Made by a program: the position numbers and the translations under genes
Notes under the pieces: model-generated
The model's input: only the letters and a program-made list of their open reading frames with translations
Databases searched by the model: none
Told to the model about the DNA's origin: nothing
From: Bacillus methanolicus
GTDB taxonomy: Bacteria > Bacillota > Bacilli > Bacillales > Cytobacillaceae
Length of the DNA: 64,000 bases
Assembly (NCBI RefSeq): GCF_028888695.1
Contig: NZ_PNFF01000003.1
Location: 62,001 to 126,000, forward strand
Direction of reading: 5' to 3'
Shown: one piece after another, positions 25,987 to 34,498 of the stretch
How positions within the stretch are numbered: the first letter of the stretch is position 1
How the letters are laid out: each line of letters begins with the position of its first letter

Positions 25987-25995
25987 CACTTAGAT
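25987..25995. repeat. Target-site duplication, right copy
   Basis: CACTTAGAT is identical to 23101-23109. The right arm and T-tract of the split conjugation-operon terminator begin at once after it (25996-26014). Confidence 0.88.
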
Positions 25996-26046
25996 AAGCG
26001 CTGTTTTTTTTTTGGTTTTCGGAATACAATACTGTTTACAAAATAG

Positions 26047-26790
26047 TCATTCTAATTTAGTGGTTTTAGAAGATACTAAATCCTTAACTTCGGCTTTAGC
26101 CTTTTTCCAGGAACCAAACGTCTTAAAATAAGTTTGACTGGAAGGTAAAAAGTTTTTCTTTGCATATTCATCCCATTTGGTCATGCTAAAATAAAGAAAC
26201 TTTTCTTTGTGATTAAGAGCAATTTCAATTAGATCCTGCTTTGTAAAATGCGACTTCTTTGGTTTGTTAATGATTGATAAAATTTCATCATAATCGAAGT
26301 GTTTCTTAATTGTCTTATAGGTAGGCAACCTGTGTTCTTTTGCATACTCATCCCATTGTTTTCGATTAACAAAATTTTCTCCATGTCGTAAAAGAATTTT
26401 TCGTATAGCCTCTTTTGAATATATGTCGTTTTTTCTTTTTTCTGTTCCTAAGCCAATTTGTTCTTTTGCTTTTTGCCAGCTGCCAAAGGCATTTATATAA
26501 GTACCTCCTGATGGTAAACCATTCTCTTTTGCAAATTCATCCCAAGTAGCTTTGCGCAAGAAATGTTCCTTATGTTTTAAAGCAATCTCTTGTAATTGGC
26601 TCAATGTATATGATCTCTTCAATACTGGTAAAGATAAAGCTTTTTTAACATTATTCCAAGAACCAAAATGATATATTAAATTAACAGAAGCAGGAAGACC
26701 ATGCTCTTTAGCATAGACATCCCACTTCTTAACGGTTGTAAGATACTCTATATGTGGCTTAATAATCTTAATTAATTCTTCTTGATTCAT
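26047..26790 (-). CDS. Protein of four homing-endonuclease-associated (HNH) repeats
   Basis: The 247-residue protein is built of four copies of an about 50-residue unit with the pattern W-D-x-[YF]-A-K-E-x-x-L-P-[AS] ... [IF]-x-x-x-F-G-S-W-x-x-[AV]-K-x-A. The first three begin near residues 14, 65 and 125 and the last near 190. This matches the DNA-binding repeat found beside HNH homing-endonuclease domains, but no nuclease domain is present. It probably binds DNA as a modular protein. It lies 11 nt downstream of a membrane-protein gene in the same operon and ends near the split terminator. Its target and role are unknown. Confidence 0.75.
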   Translation of the reverse strand: MNQEELIKIIKPHIEYLTTVKKWDVYAKEHGLPASVNLIYHFGSWNNVKKALSLPVLKRSYTLSQLQEIALKHKEHFLRKATWDEFAKENGLPSGGTYINAFGSWQKAKEQIGLGTEKRKNDIYSKEAIRKILLRHGENFVNRKQWDEYAKEHRLPTYKTIKKHFDYDEILSIINKPKKSHFTKQDLIEIALNHKEKFLYFSMTKWDEYAKKNFLPSSQTYFKTFGSWKKAKAEVKDLVSSKTTKLE

Positions 26791-26801
26791 CGAATACTCC
26801 T

Positions 26802-27848
26802 TTAAGCCTCTATCTGTTTTTCAGATTCACGCATCATCCTAACAATATCTTCATTTGTAGCATTAAGAAGAGTTGCTCTTTCCACTAACTTATCAAACTC
26901 TTCTTTGTCTGTTGCATTGCTTATTCTATTAAGGATAGCATTCTTGATTGTAAAATATGAAGATTGAATTTCATTTACGAAATTCTCATACACAGGATGA
27001 TTGCTAAATGCTCTGAATTTGCTCAGCATATCTTCACTGTTAGTTAGATAAAACGCCTCAATCTTTTCGTTAGGAACTATCTCCAGTGGTGTTTTACTTT
27101 CTTTTTTTACTGCTTTAATGAAGAATTGCTTCGGGATATACTCAAACATAGACTTAGGTTTGTGTTTAACTTCATTATACTTTTCAACCGTATACTGTAC
27201 TCCAACTAAATCACCTGCGTCATATTCAGCCGTTTCTAAATTGATTGGCCGAGGTAAGAACATATATAATTCATTATTTGCTGTTACCCCTAAAAGAAAC
27301 AAATTATCTCCTACTGTCGGAAGGCGATTCAGGCGAATAAGAGCTTGTTCTTTAGAAATTTTTTCAGAATATTCATCAAGTAATCTTTCCATTGGAGTAG
27401 CTTCCTTTTCCTTTGAAACATCGGAATCCTTATTACCTTTGATAGCCATACACAAACCCCAAATAATTAGGATTGGATATCCAATCAAAAAAACGATACC
27501 AAGTGCTACTTTTTCACCAATACTAGTAGAAAAAAATCCCCCAATAATCCATATTAAACCGAGTAAAATTATCCCACCAATAACTGTTAAAAAGTATAAC
27601 TTCAGAAAAAACATAAGAATATTTAGTCCAGTTATTCCTGCTTCTCCTTCATGAATCAAGCCTATTCTATCGAAAAATCCAACAATCCCAACAGCTTCTA
27701 AAGCCGGCAGAACATGTTCCCATTGCCAAGCCACTAGGGTTGCTACAACAATTCCCAAAAGACCCGCTAAACCCGCTTGCTTCATTCTATAATATTGTAA
27801 CGCCCCATTTGCAATACTAAGTAAAGTGTTAACGTATCTCACCACCAA
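26802..27848 (-). CDS. Polytopic membrane protein with cytosolic domain
   Basis: The 348-residue protein has about three to four membrane helices in the N-terminal third (about residues 25-50, 72-100 and 112-135). A soluble C-terminal domain of about 200 residues, acidic and mixed, follows. I do not recognise the family. It is transcribed with the HNH-repeat protein. It could belong to the mating or plasmid-maintenance apparatus, but no motif supports a specific role. Confidence 0.6.
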   Translation of the reverse strand: MVVRYVNTLLSIANGALQYYRMKQAGLAGLLGIVVATLVAWQWEHVLPALEAVGIVGFFDRIGLIHEGEAGITGLNILMFFLKLYFLTVIGGIILLGLIWIIGGFFSTSIGEKVALGIVFLIGYPILIIWGLCMAIKGNKDSDVSKEKEATPMERLLDEYSEKISKEQALIRLNRLPTVGDNLFLLGVTANNELYMFLPRPINLETAEYDAGDLVGVQYTVEKYNEVKHKPKSMFEYIPKQFFIKAVKKESKTPLEIVPNEKIEAFYLTNSEDMLSKFRAFSNHPVYENFVNEIQSSYFTIKNAILNRISNATDKEEFDKLVERATLLNATNEDIVRMMRESEKQIEA

Positions 27849-27950
27849 TTTTATAATAAACGAACCAAATACTACACTGAATTATAGTTATTATAATTCC
27901 TAAATATGGTAATGTCAATAAAAATAAGGGTTTAACAGGACTTTTTCTGT

Positions 27951-28853
27951 ATGGAGTTGATGACAATTTTTCTATATCCTATGTTGCTTCAGACACACAA
28001 TGAGCCCTTTGATAGCCCCGACTATCTCCATGAAGTAAAACTTAATGGAATTCGTTTGATTTACACTAAAGATATTAAAGGAAACGAAAAGCTGTATACC
28101 AGACATCGTACGGAAATAACATCAAAGTTCATTGAAATCTTACAATTACCTGTACCAAACGACTCTGTTTTAGATGGTGAGCTTGTTTGTTTTCAAAAGA
28201 CAACAAAAGGTATTTATACAGAAAATTTTTCTCGGATCATGCAAAGATTTAGATTAAGTAACAGTGTAAAAATCGAAAATGCTGTCTTAACTTTTCCTGC
28301 AACCTACATGGTATTTGACGTATTAAAATGGAACTCAGTCCCAATGGTAAAGAAAACACTATTAGAAAGAAAAAGACTTTTAAGTAGTGAGTTTATAGAA
28401 ACGGATTACGTTAAGCTAATTCAATACTGCTTATATAACGGTATTTCGCTGTTTAAAAAGGTTAAAGAGTATGAAAGGGAAGGTATAGTATCTAAACGCC
28501 TAAATTCGCCTTATTTAGTTGCAAAAAGAGCTTCTAATAGGGAATGGTTAAAAATTATCAATTGGACGATTGTAGATGAAGCATATATTATGGGCTATCG
28601 AAAAAAAAAGTTTGGATTGCTAACATCTAGAATAGATGAATGGAGTGGGGAAGCACGCCCCCTTGGAATTGTTGAATTTGGTATGTCTCCTGAGCAAAAA
28701 AAGGCATTTTACAGGGTTAGTACGCAACTAATAATTGGTGAAGATAAAAATTTTGTTTATCTTGAACCGGTAATTCGTTGTAAATTAAAAGGGCGTGGAT
28801 TTTCGGATAATGGATACCTAATTACACCCATCTTTGTTGATTTTATCTTATAG
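27951..28853 (+). CDS. ATP-dependent DNA ligase
   Basis: The 300-residue protein has the nucleotidyltransferase motifs in order. Motif I is E-V-K30-L-N-G-I-R, with Lys30 as the adenylation site and Asn in place of the common Asp of KxDGxR. It is followed by D-G-E-L-V-C, Y-M-V-F-D-V-L, E-G-I-V-S-K-R and a W-L-K-I motif V, then a short OB-like C-terminal domain. It seals nicks using ATP and is of the small LigD/phage type. AGGA precedes the ATG at a usable distance. It runs opposite to its left neighbours and ends at a perfect bidirectional terminator. It complements the plasmid clamp and primase-like protein. Confidence 0.85.
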   Translation: MELMTIFLYPMLLQTHNEPFDSPDYLHEVKLNGIRLIYTKDIKGNEKLYTRHRTEITSKFIEILQLPVPNDSVLDGELVCFQKTTKGIYTENFSRIMQRFRLSNSVKIENAVLTFPATYMVFDVLKWNSVPMVKKTLLERKRLLSSEFIETDYVKLIQYCLYNGISLFKKVKEYEREGIVSKRLNSPYLVAKRASNREWLKIINWTIVDEAYIMGYRKKKFGLLTSRIDEWSGEARPLGIVEFGMSPEQKKAFYRVSTQLIIGEDKNFVYLEPVIRCKLKGRGFSDNGYLITPIFVDFIL

Positions 28854-28873
28854 TTCTTATAGGATACTTAAAT

Positions 28874-28908
28874 AAATAAAAGTAAGCAGGCCCGGCTTAC
28901 TTTTATTT
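28874..28908. terminator. Bidirectional terminator between ligase and HTH protein genes
   Basis: A 14-bp perfect stem (28874-28887 with 28895-28908) is A/T-rich at its outer ends, so either strand yields a hairpin plus U-tract. It overlaps the stop of the minus-strand gene. Confidence 0.85.
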
Positions 28909-30561
28909 CTGATTCAACCAATTTTTCATTTTAATCATGTTTTCTTTTGTAGGAGTTTGTATCTTTCCATTTTCATATCGTGAAAGGGTAGTATGAGAAA
29001 TACCGATTTCCTTTGCAGCCTCAGCTAATTTTTTCTTCCGCATAAGCCGGACTTTTTTCATATTTTCCGGAGTGACTTCTAACTCTGTTTCATTGGTACT
29101 GGCTGTTTCGCTTTCAGTCATATTTTTTAACAATGCCGCGAAGCTCATTTGTTCATACGTTTGTTCTACCACTTCAAGTCCTAACAGCTCTTTTTCTCTA
29201 TATTGGTCAATAATTTCTTTAGGTGGGACAATTTGAACCTTAGCATTTATCCAATGGTCCCGAAACCAATTCCTATCCTTTTCTATAAGAGTTTCATCAA
29301 ATTCATTAAAGTAGTTCCATTCTTTGATAATTCCGTCCTGCTGCAGCGTATCCATGATACTTTCAAATTGGTCTTTTATTCTGGAACCATAGCGGGCATT
29401 TTCCTGAATACCCATAACATTTAAAAGTCCTTTTTCACCGCCTATACTATATGGCCTTAAGTAATCCGCACCTTTCTGACGGATTCTCCATTGCCAAGAT
29501 AAATAGCGCGCAAGACGTTTATGGTATTTTTGTTTCACCGGATTATATTGTAGTGTTTTCAAGGCTAGTAAACCGCTGCTACGTTTCGATCCATACAAGA
29601 AGTTGGCCAATAATTCCCCAGGCCGTATTTTACACTCATAAATTCCTACTGGCTGTGAATTTCGATACGCAACCGTCACACTGTCCAATATGAAGAGAGG
29701 ATTAAACTGCACCTGTTCTAGCTCCTCAATTTCATTGCTATCTGCATCGACAAATCTCAAATTGTCGCGCTCTATTCGTATCCATATCGTTGTTAAGGCG
29801 GCAAGCCGTTTCATTATCTCATCACGTTCTTTTTTTCGATAACCAGTTTGGTATCCATCAATTTCAGATCTTCCCTGTACTTGTCTTAAATTAAGGGCAT
29901 CATCTGTATGGAAATTGATCATTTGCTCCTTATGGGTAGCCTGTTTCATCCATAAAATTGAAATAATATCAAAAATATCAGCTGTTAGATCATCCATAGA
30001 GGTTATAGCCTGGGCGGTTAAATTTTTCCATTGCTCAATTTCTTCAGCTGATAATTGTGGTGCATTTTCATTAGCTCTTAATTGGGCTGTTGCTTGTATG
30101 GTTTTCTCGTTAATGAGAGCAGTTGGAAAATCTTTATTATCTTTATTAATCTGAAATTCATTTTTACTGATGGTTTCCCTTAATTTATGAAATAAAAGAG
30201 CGGAGCCCGATTCAATAAATCTTTGATCTAATAATTGCGTCACAATGTCCTGATTAGGGCTTACTGTAGACGAAGTTTTTTTTTCGATATTAATATAGGG
30301 AATTACAAATTCCCGGATTTGATTTTTGTAGTTATGTATCCAATCTTCAATTTCTTGCATATTTAATACATGTTCACTAGATAACCGATTGATAATAGCC
30401 AAAAATGCTTTAAGAGACTGACATGGCTGAAAGTCCTCATTATTATATTCTGCTAATTTCCTCAAATCTGTTTTCCATTTTGCAATTATCTCTGGATATT
30501 CCGGGAAGGTATCATTTGCAAACTGAATGAACTTTTTTTGAATATCATTTTGTTCGATCAT
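28903..30561 (-). CDS. Large protein with C-terminal HTH next to the origin, possible replication initiator or regulator
   Basis: I choose the ATG at 30561 (552 residues) after GGGGGATC. The product is soluble. The central-to-C-terminal part (about 255-440) has helix-rich segments such as L-A-R-Y-L-S-W-Q-W and F-E-S-I-M-D-T-L-Q-Q-D-G-I-I, like winged-helix modules of plasmid initiators. The last about 55 residues form a clear Xre-type HTH (A-E-A-A-K-E-I-G-I-S-H-T-T-L-S-R-Y-E-N-G). It is divergent from the Rep gene across the iteron array, so both could bind the origin. Whether it initiates replication or controls copy number is not decidable here. Confidence 0.6.
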   Translation of the reverse strand: MIEQNDIQKKFIQFANDTFPEYPEIIAKWKTDLRKLAEYNNEDFQPCQSLKAFLAIINRLSSEHVLNMQEIEDWIHNYKNQIREFVIPYINIEKKTSSTVSPNQDIVTQLLDQRFIESGSALLFHKLRETISKNEFQINKDNKDFPTALINEKTIQATAQLRANENAPQLSAEEIEQWKNLTAQAITSMDDLTADIFDIISILWMKQATHKEQMINFHTDDALNLRQVQGRSEIDGYQTGYRKKERDEIMKRLAALTTIWIRIERDNLRFVDADSNEIEELEQVQFNPLFILDSVTVAYRNSQPVGIYECKIRPGELLANFLYGSKRSSGLLALKTLQYNPVKQKYHKRLARYLSWQWRIRQKGADYLRPYSIGGEKGLLNVMGIQENARYGSRIKDQFESIMDTLQQDGIIKEWNYFNEFDETLIEKDRNWFRDHWINAKVQIVPPKEIIDQYREKELLGLEVVEQTYEQMSFAALLKNMTESETASTNETELEVTPENMKKVRLMRKKKLAEAAKEIGISHTTLSRYENGKIQTPTKENMIKMKNWLNQK

Positions 30562-30639
30562 TAATGATCCCCCTAAGCCTTCATACATATCAATCTACTA
30601 TATAACAATATTTATACGAACTATACCTGTTGTCAACAA

Positions 30640-31245
30640 GCTCACGATGCACAAAATACTCGATTTATAAAATAATATGACGTTTCCTATCACAGAAAGT
30701 AGTGGAATGCCTTTATTGGTTAGGCTTTATAGATGCACAAAAATAAACAATATTGACGTTTCCCTTCACAATGATGCACAAAATTTTTTTGTGCATGTAT
30801 ATCTTTCAAGACGCTTGCCTTCACAGACATGCACAAAATAACATTACTTTTTTGATATGCACAAAAATAAAGAGTTTCTCTACCTTAAATTTGTAAGATT
30901 TTATCCATGCACATAATGTACATTTTTTGACGTTTGCTTTCACAGACATGCACAAAAAAGTATAGATTCCACAAATCTACTAAAAAATTGACGTTTCCCT
31001 TCACAAGCACATGCACAAACTTTTGTGCATCCAGATATAAAATATACAATATTAAAACCTAGAAAAACGCTAGAAAGCTTGATTTTTCATTAGTTTTCTC
31101 TACGCACAAATCTTATCTGCTTTGACGTTTGCTCTCACAATAGGGTAAATTTAGTTATTTTTTATGACGCTTGCTATCACATAAAAAATTTTAATGTTTT
31201 TTCTAACCCTTATGGGACAAGGGGTAGAGGGCTATGCACAAAAGT
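30640..31245. repeat. Iteron-type replication origin with two interleaved repeat families
   Basis: Seven copies of a 17-bp repeat, consensus TGACGYTTSCYYTCACA, start at 30678, 30754, 30809, 30928, 30989, 31123 and 31165, all in the same orientation. Interspersed are about ten copies of (A)TGCACAAAA, near 30649, 30732, 30773, 30829, 30857, 30907, 30949, 31011, 31102 and 31234, some with facing TTGTGCAT arms. The segment is non-coding, AT-rich and lies just upstream of a Rep gene. It is therefore almost certainly oriV and the Rep binding region. Confidence 0.85.
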
Positions 31246-31337
31246 GCAAGTTCTTTAATTAAAGGAATTATTTTGCTAAAAATGGCTTTTGTTATAATCC
31301 ATAACAGAATTACTAGGTAAGAAAGGAGTGAGGGAAT

Positions 31338-32450
31338 ATGAAAAAAATCAAAATAGACGGATTTAGAATGCACCATGCTATTTTAAAAGAATTTCATACC
31401 ATTCGAGATCAATCATTCGAACGCCCTCCTGCTTCTGCCTATGTGGTTTATTTAACGATGCTAAAGCAATTAGACCGTGAGAAAAACCAGAGAGGAATCT
31501 TAAAGGAGTATAATCTTGCCTATTGGGCAAAAAAACTTAAAATCCCTTATTCTTCTTTATACTCCGGTAAATTGTACTTAGAGAAATATCATTTTGTTAG
31601 AGAGGAAATACATAATGGTTTGCCGGTCTTAGTTTTAAAAGATATTGAAAAATTAAATAATCCTGGACTGGAAGAAGGGAAGTTAAACTACCTTCTAATT
31701 CCTCATGCTCTTTTTGAAACAAATATATTAGCTGAATTGGTTCGAACTTCTAACCCAGAGGGTATTGAATTGATTTTGTCCTTATTTAATCAATTCCGTA
31801 CAGCTATGTCTAAAAAAGAAGTTATCGAATTACATAAGCTGCGCCAATCAAGAAATATGTCAACATTAAAAAAACAGTTGAATAAAAACGCTAAAAAGGT
31901 ACGGGAAATCCTAAGCCTTCTTGAACCATTATTTACTATAGAATATGATGGCTTGGAATATCGTGGACATCAGATATGGGTGAGAAAAGTATGGATTACT
32001 TTAAAAGAGAATTGTGTGAAGGAACAAAACTCTGAAGAATTTAAGGTAGATCATCTTACTGCAATTTTATCTCATGAATTAACCTATTTCTTAGATGGTA
32101 ATAAATTGAAGTACAAACCGCGGGATCAGTTTGATATAATGATTTCCTTTAAACAAGAAGTCTATGATAAGGTCAAATTCATTAAAGACAACGAAAACTT
32201 TAATTTAGAACGTGCTGTAAAAAGATATTTTCTCCAATGTATGGATGATATAGGCGCCTATATTTACCAAAAAAGAAAACAAAATAAAACCTTTAGAATT
32301 TATTCTCTCGGAGCTCTTTTTAGGAAAGCGTTTCGGAACAACTTTGTTACTTTCCTTAAGAAAATCCCATACGAATTAATTCACGATGCAAAGGTAGAAC
32401 AGTATGTAAAAACTGGAACCATTCCAGATTTTGCAAAATTTAATATCTAA
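31338..32450 (+). CDS. Plasmid replication initiator (winged-helix Rep)
   Basis: The 370-residue protein has an N-terminal winged-helix-like domain (about residues 20-110): a helix with P-P-A-S-A-Y-V-V-Y-L, then Y-N-L-A-Y-W-A-K-K-L-K-I-P-Y-S-S-L-Y as recognition helix, and a wing. A second helical domain follows (about 150-215). The C-terminal part is Lys-rich with many aromatic residues. It lies directly downstream of the iteron array with AGAAAGGAG as ribosome site, the usual position for an iteron-binding initiator. No catalytic Tyr or helicase motif is seen, so theta replication is most likely. Confidence 0.75.
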   Translation: MKKIKIDGFRMHHAILKEFHTIRDQSFERPPASAYVVYLTMLKQLDREKNQRGILKEYNLAYWAKKLKIPYSSLYSGKLYLEKYHFVREEIHNGLPVLVLKDIEKLNNPGLEEGKLNYLLIPHALFETNILAELVRTSNPEGIELILSLFNQFRTAMSKKEVIELHKLRQSRNMSTLKKQLNKNAKKVREILSLLEPLFTIEYDGLEYRGHQIWVRKVWITLKENCVKEQNSEEFKVDHLTAILSHELTYFLDGNKLKYKPRDQFDIMISFKQEVYDKVKFIKDNENFNLERAVKRYFLQCMDDIGAYIYQKRKQNKTFRIYSLGALFRKAFRNNFVTFLKKIPYELIHDAKVEQYVKTGTIPDFAKFNI

Positions 32451-32544
32451 GCAGCCTTGTAAAAAAATTAAGAATTTACAAGGCTATTTGCATTGGTTTA
32501 AGTTTATTGTTCCCAGACCATACATAAAAAAGGACATAAAAAAA

Positions 32545-32572
32545 AGGACATGATCATCATGTCCTCATTTTT
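32545..32572 (+). terminator. Rho-independent terminator after Rep
   Basis: AGGACATGAT-C-ATCATGTCCT is a near-perfect 21-nt palindrome (32545-32565), preceded by As and followed by T-rich sequence. Confidence 0.75.
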
Positions 32573-32906
32573 ATGTTAAAAACGATTACGAATGTATACT
32601 TGTGGATTTGTGGTAATTTCATTTATATACCTATGAATATATGAGTTTATAAATAACATTCTTGTTGAAATGTGAAACCATCTTTAGGTTTTCTGTTAAT
32701 TTCTTAAAAATTTGATAACAAGATTCTTGGACAAACGTTCAATCCCTTGTCAGAAAAGGGAAGGGTGTCTCCTGTGAAAAGAGGCTTATTAATTTTGTTT
32801 TTTTTAATAAATCTTTACTTTTAATATTTTATGTTTTCTTTATCTTTATATGTTTTTTATCAAAAAAATAGTGCTCTTTATAAAAAGAGGCACCTTTAAA
32901 TAAAGC

Positions 32907-33014
32907 TTATTTAACTTTAACACTAACTAATTTAACCCCTGCTTTTTCAGCTTTTTTTGTAGCCTTTTGGAGCTTCTTTATTAATTGTTTGTCATTCCGC
33001 TTTATATTTAACAT
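32907..33014 (-). CDS. Small basic protein (35 residues)
   Basis: The ATG at 33014 is preceded on the minus strand by GGAAAGGGGTG, an excellent ribosome site. The frame runs 35 codons to TAA at 32907. The peptide is very Lys-rich (K-K-L-Q-K-A-T-K-K-A-E-K-A-G-V-K-L) and likely a single amphipathic helix. The rest of the 32566-33197 gap is AT-rich. It holds a possible 16-residue hydrophobic frame on the plus strand (GTG near 32773) that I cannot support further. Confidence 0.5.
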   Translation of the reverse strand: MLNIKRNDKQLIKKLQKATKKAEKAGVKLVSVKVK

Positions 33015-33197
33015 CTTTATTACACCCCTTTCCTTACTAACCGCTTTTTACTATCCAAAGTATTGACAGATAAAACTAAAAATATACAAATATAAGTTCT
33101 AAATCTTGTCCTTTCCATCTATACATCTATTAAAGAATGGAAAAGTGGAAAAATGACCATGTGTTTAAGAAAAAAAATAAGGAAAGAAGGGAAGAGA

Positions 33198-33668
33198 GTG
33201 GGGTACATTAATCCTTTATTTAATAAACCTACAATAATAAACGAAATAAAACTGAAAGAAAAAACATTAACAAAAGCTGTTAAAAATCGCGCAGTTCGAA
33301 AAGACAAAACTCATAACATAAAGTTTCCTGTGTCACCAATAATTCAAATGAAATTAAAAAGCTATTGTAAACAAGCTGGAAGGATTTATAAAAAACAAGG
33401 GAAAGAACCGCTTAGCCAAACAAAATTTAACACGCTTTTACTTCGATTTGGGCTGCAACATGAAGAAATTCTTAAATGGACGCATGATTATAACGATACA
33501 AAAGTGTACATGCATACAAACATTTTAGAAACGGAATATACAGAGATAGGTGGTCCTCATGGTTTAGCCATACGGAAAAACTTATCAGACCGAAAAGTTG
33601 TTTACCAAATAATGCTTTCTGTATTGCAATGGCTGGAAGGTGGGGGAACTCTTGAGAAAATCTTATAG
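33198..33668 (+). CDS. Hypothetical basic protein
   Basis: I prefer the GTG at 33198 (156 residues) with AGAAGG upstream. The frame is open to 33153. The protein is strongly basic in its first 80 residues (Lys/Arg-rich, K-F-P-V-S-P-I-I-Q-M-K-L-K-S-Y-C-K-Q-A), suggestive of DNA binding. It has a helical middle and a C-terminal region with W-L-E-G-G-G. The last 29 nt overlap the next gene. I do not recognise the family. Position downstream of Rep would fit a plasmid maintenance or relaxosome accessory role, but this is inference. Confidence 0.6.
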   Translation: MGYINPLFNKPTIINEIKLKEKTLTKAVKNRAVRKDKTHNIKFPVSPIIQMKLKSYCKQAGRIYKKQGKEPLSQTKFNTLLLRFGLQHEEILKWTHDYNDTKVYMHTNILETEYTEIGGPHGLAIRKNLSDRKVVYQIMLSVLQWLEGGGTLEKIL

Positions 33669-34278
33669 TAGTTTAAATCTTCTCCAAGAGCGTTTATTAG
33701 GATTAACGGAGACAAAAGGTCTGTTCAAATCATTACTATCTAATAGGAAATATCTAACAATTACAATGCCATACTACGATTATATAAGAGGGAAAATCTT
33801 TATAGAGGATCTACGTGACAACTTTGGAGAAGATGTTCCTTATAACTTTGATATGGGGGTTTTGCTTCACATGCTTTACGATGATTTTCTTGCCCAAATC
33901 AAAAAAGGAGCAAAAAATGAAGAAATTGCTCTATACTTAATAAGAGGAAAAGAGAAGCATTTTAAGAAGAAAAAGCAGAAGCGGGTTATGAAGGCTCTCA
34001 CAAAACATATATTTGAGTTTGAAACAGTAGAAGAGGAAGATGAATATTTTGAGTCGCAAGAAAGTAAAATAGCTTACTTAGAGCTTAGAATACGTGAGTC
34101 AGAGGTATTGAGAGGGGAAGTCCTAATTTATGATTTGGAGCCCTTTATGAAAGGCATAAATGTAACTATTGAACAGCTAATTAGCATTGTTTATTTAGAT
34201 TTTATCGAAAATGTAAAAAGTGAAGGGAATTCACTAAAAGTACAAAAGTCAATCCTAGCTCATTTAAAGAGATTTTAA
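33640..34278 (+). CDS. Hypothetical protein coupled to the basic protein
   Basis: The 212-residue frame begins at GTG 33640 after GGAAGG, or at TTG 33652 after GGTGGGGG. Both starts lie inside the preceding gene, so translation is coupled. The product is soluble, helical and charged, with a K-K-K-K-Q-K-R segment (about residues 108-115) and an acidic stretch after it. No family motif is recognised. Confidence 0.6.
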   Translation: MGELLRKSYSSLNLLQERLLGLTETKGLFKSLLSNRKYLTITMPYYDYIRGKIFIEDLRDNFGEDVPYNFDMGVLLHMLYDDFLAQIKKGAKNEEIALYLIRGKEKHFKKKKQKRVMKALTKHIFEFETVEEEDEYFESQESKIAYLELRIRESEVLRGEVLIYDLEPFMKGINVTIEQLISIVYLDFIENVKSEGNSLKVQKSILAHLKRF

Positions 34279-34417
34279 TGTTTTTAATAACCAGCTTTTA
34301 TTTGTTGTATTTTATTGTAAAAGCGGTTTCGCTAAATTTTTTTGCTGGAATTCTCCCCTTCAAACGTTTATATGGTTGAAAATAATTCCTTAACCTATTT
34401 TGAAGGGAAGAGATCAA

Positions 34418-34498
34418 ATGAGAAATAAAGACATAAAGCAACAATTAAAGTAACTCTTATAAGAATTAAATCGATACCCCACAAAAGTGGGGTTCTTA
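34418..34498 (+). other. Eleven-codon mini-ORF followed by a terminator
   Basis: An ATG at 34418 follows GAAGGGAAGAG and opens a frame of 11 codons (M-R-N-K-D-I-K-Q-Q-L-K) ending in TAA at 34453. A CCCCAC/GTGGGG terminator hairpin (34477-34492) with a T-rich tail lies 23 nt later. It looks like a complete miniature transcription unit or the stump of a deleted gene. The same hairpin can terminate the convergent YolD-like gene. Confidence 0.4.

Noticed and set aside
27118-27654. 178-codon plus-strand frame
   Set aside because: It is the antisense shadow of the membrane-protein gene on the minus strand, with no ribosome site.
30640-31245. CRISPR array
   Set aside because: The repeats are 17 bp and short boxes with irregular spacing, no uniform spacers and no cas genes. 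They are iterons.
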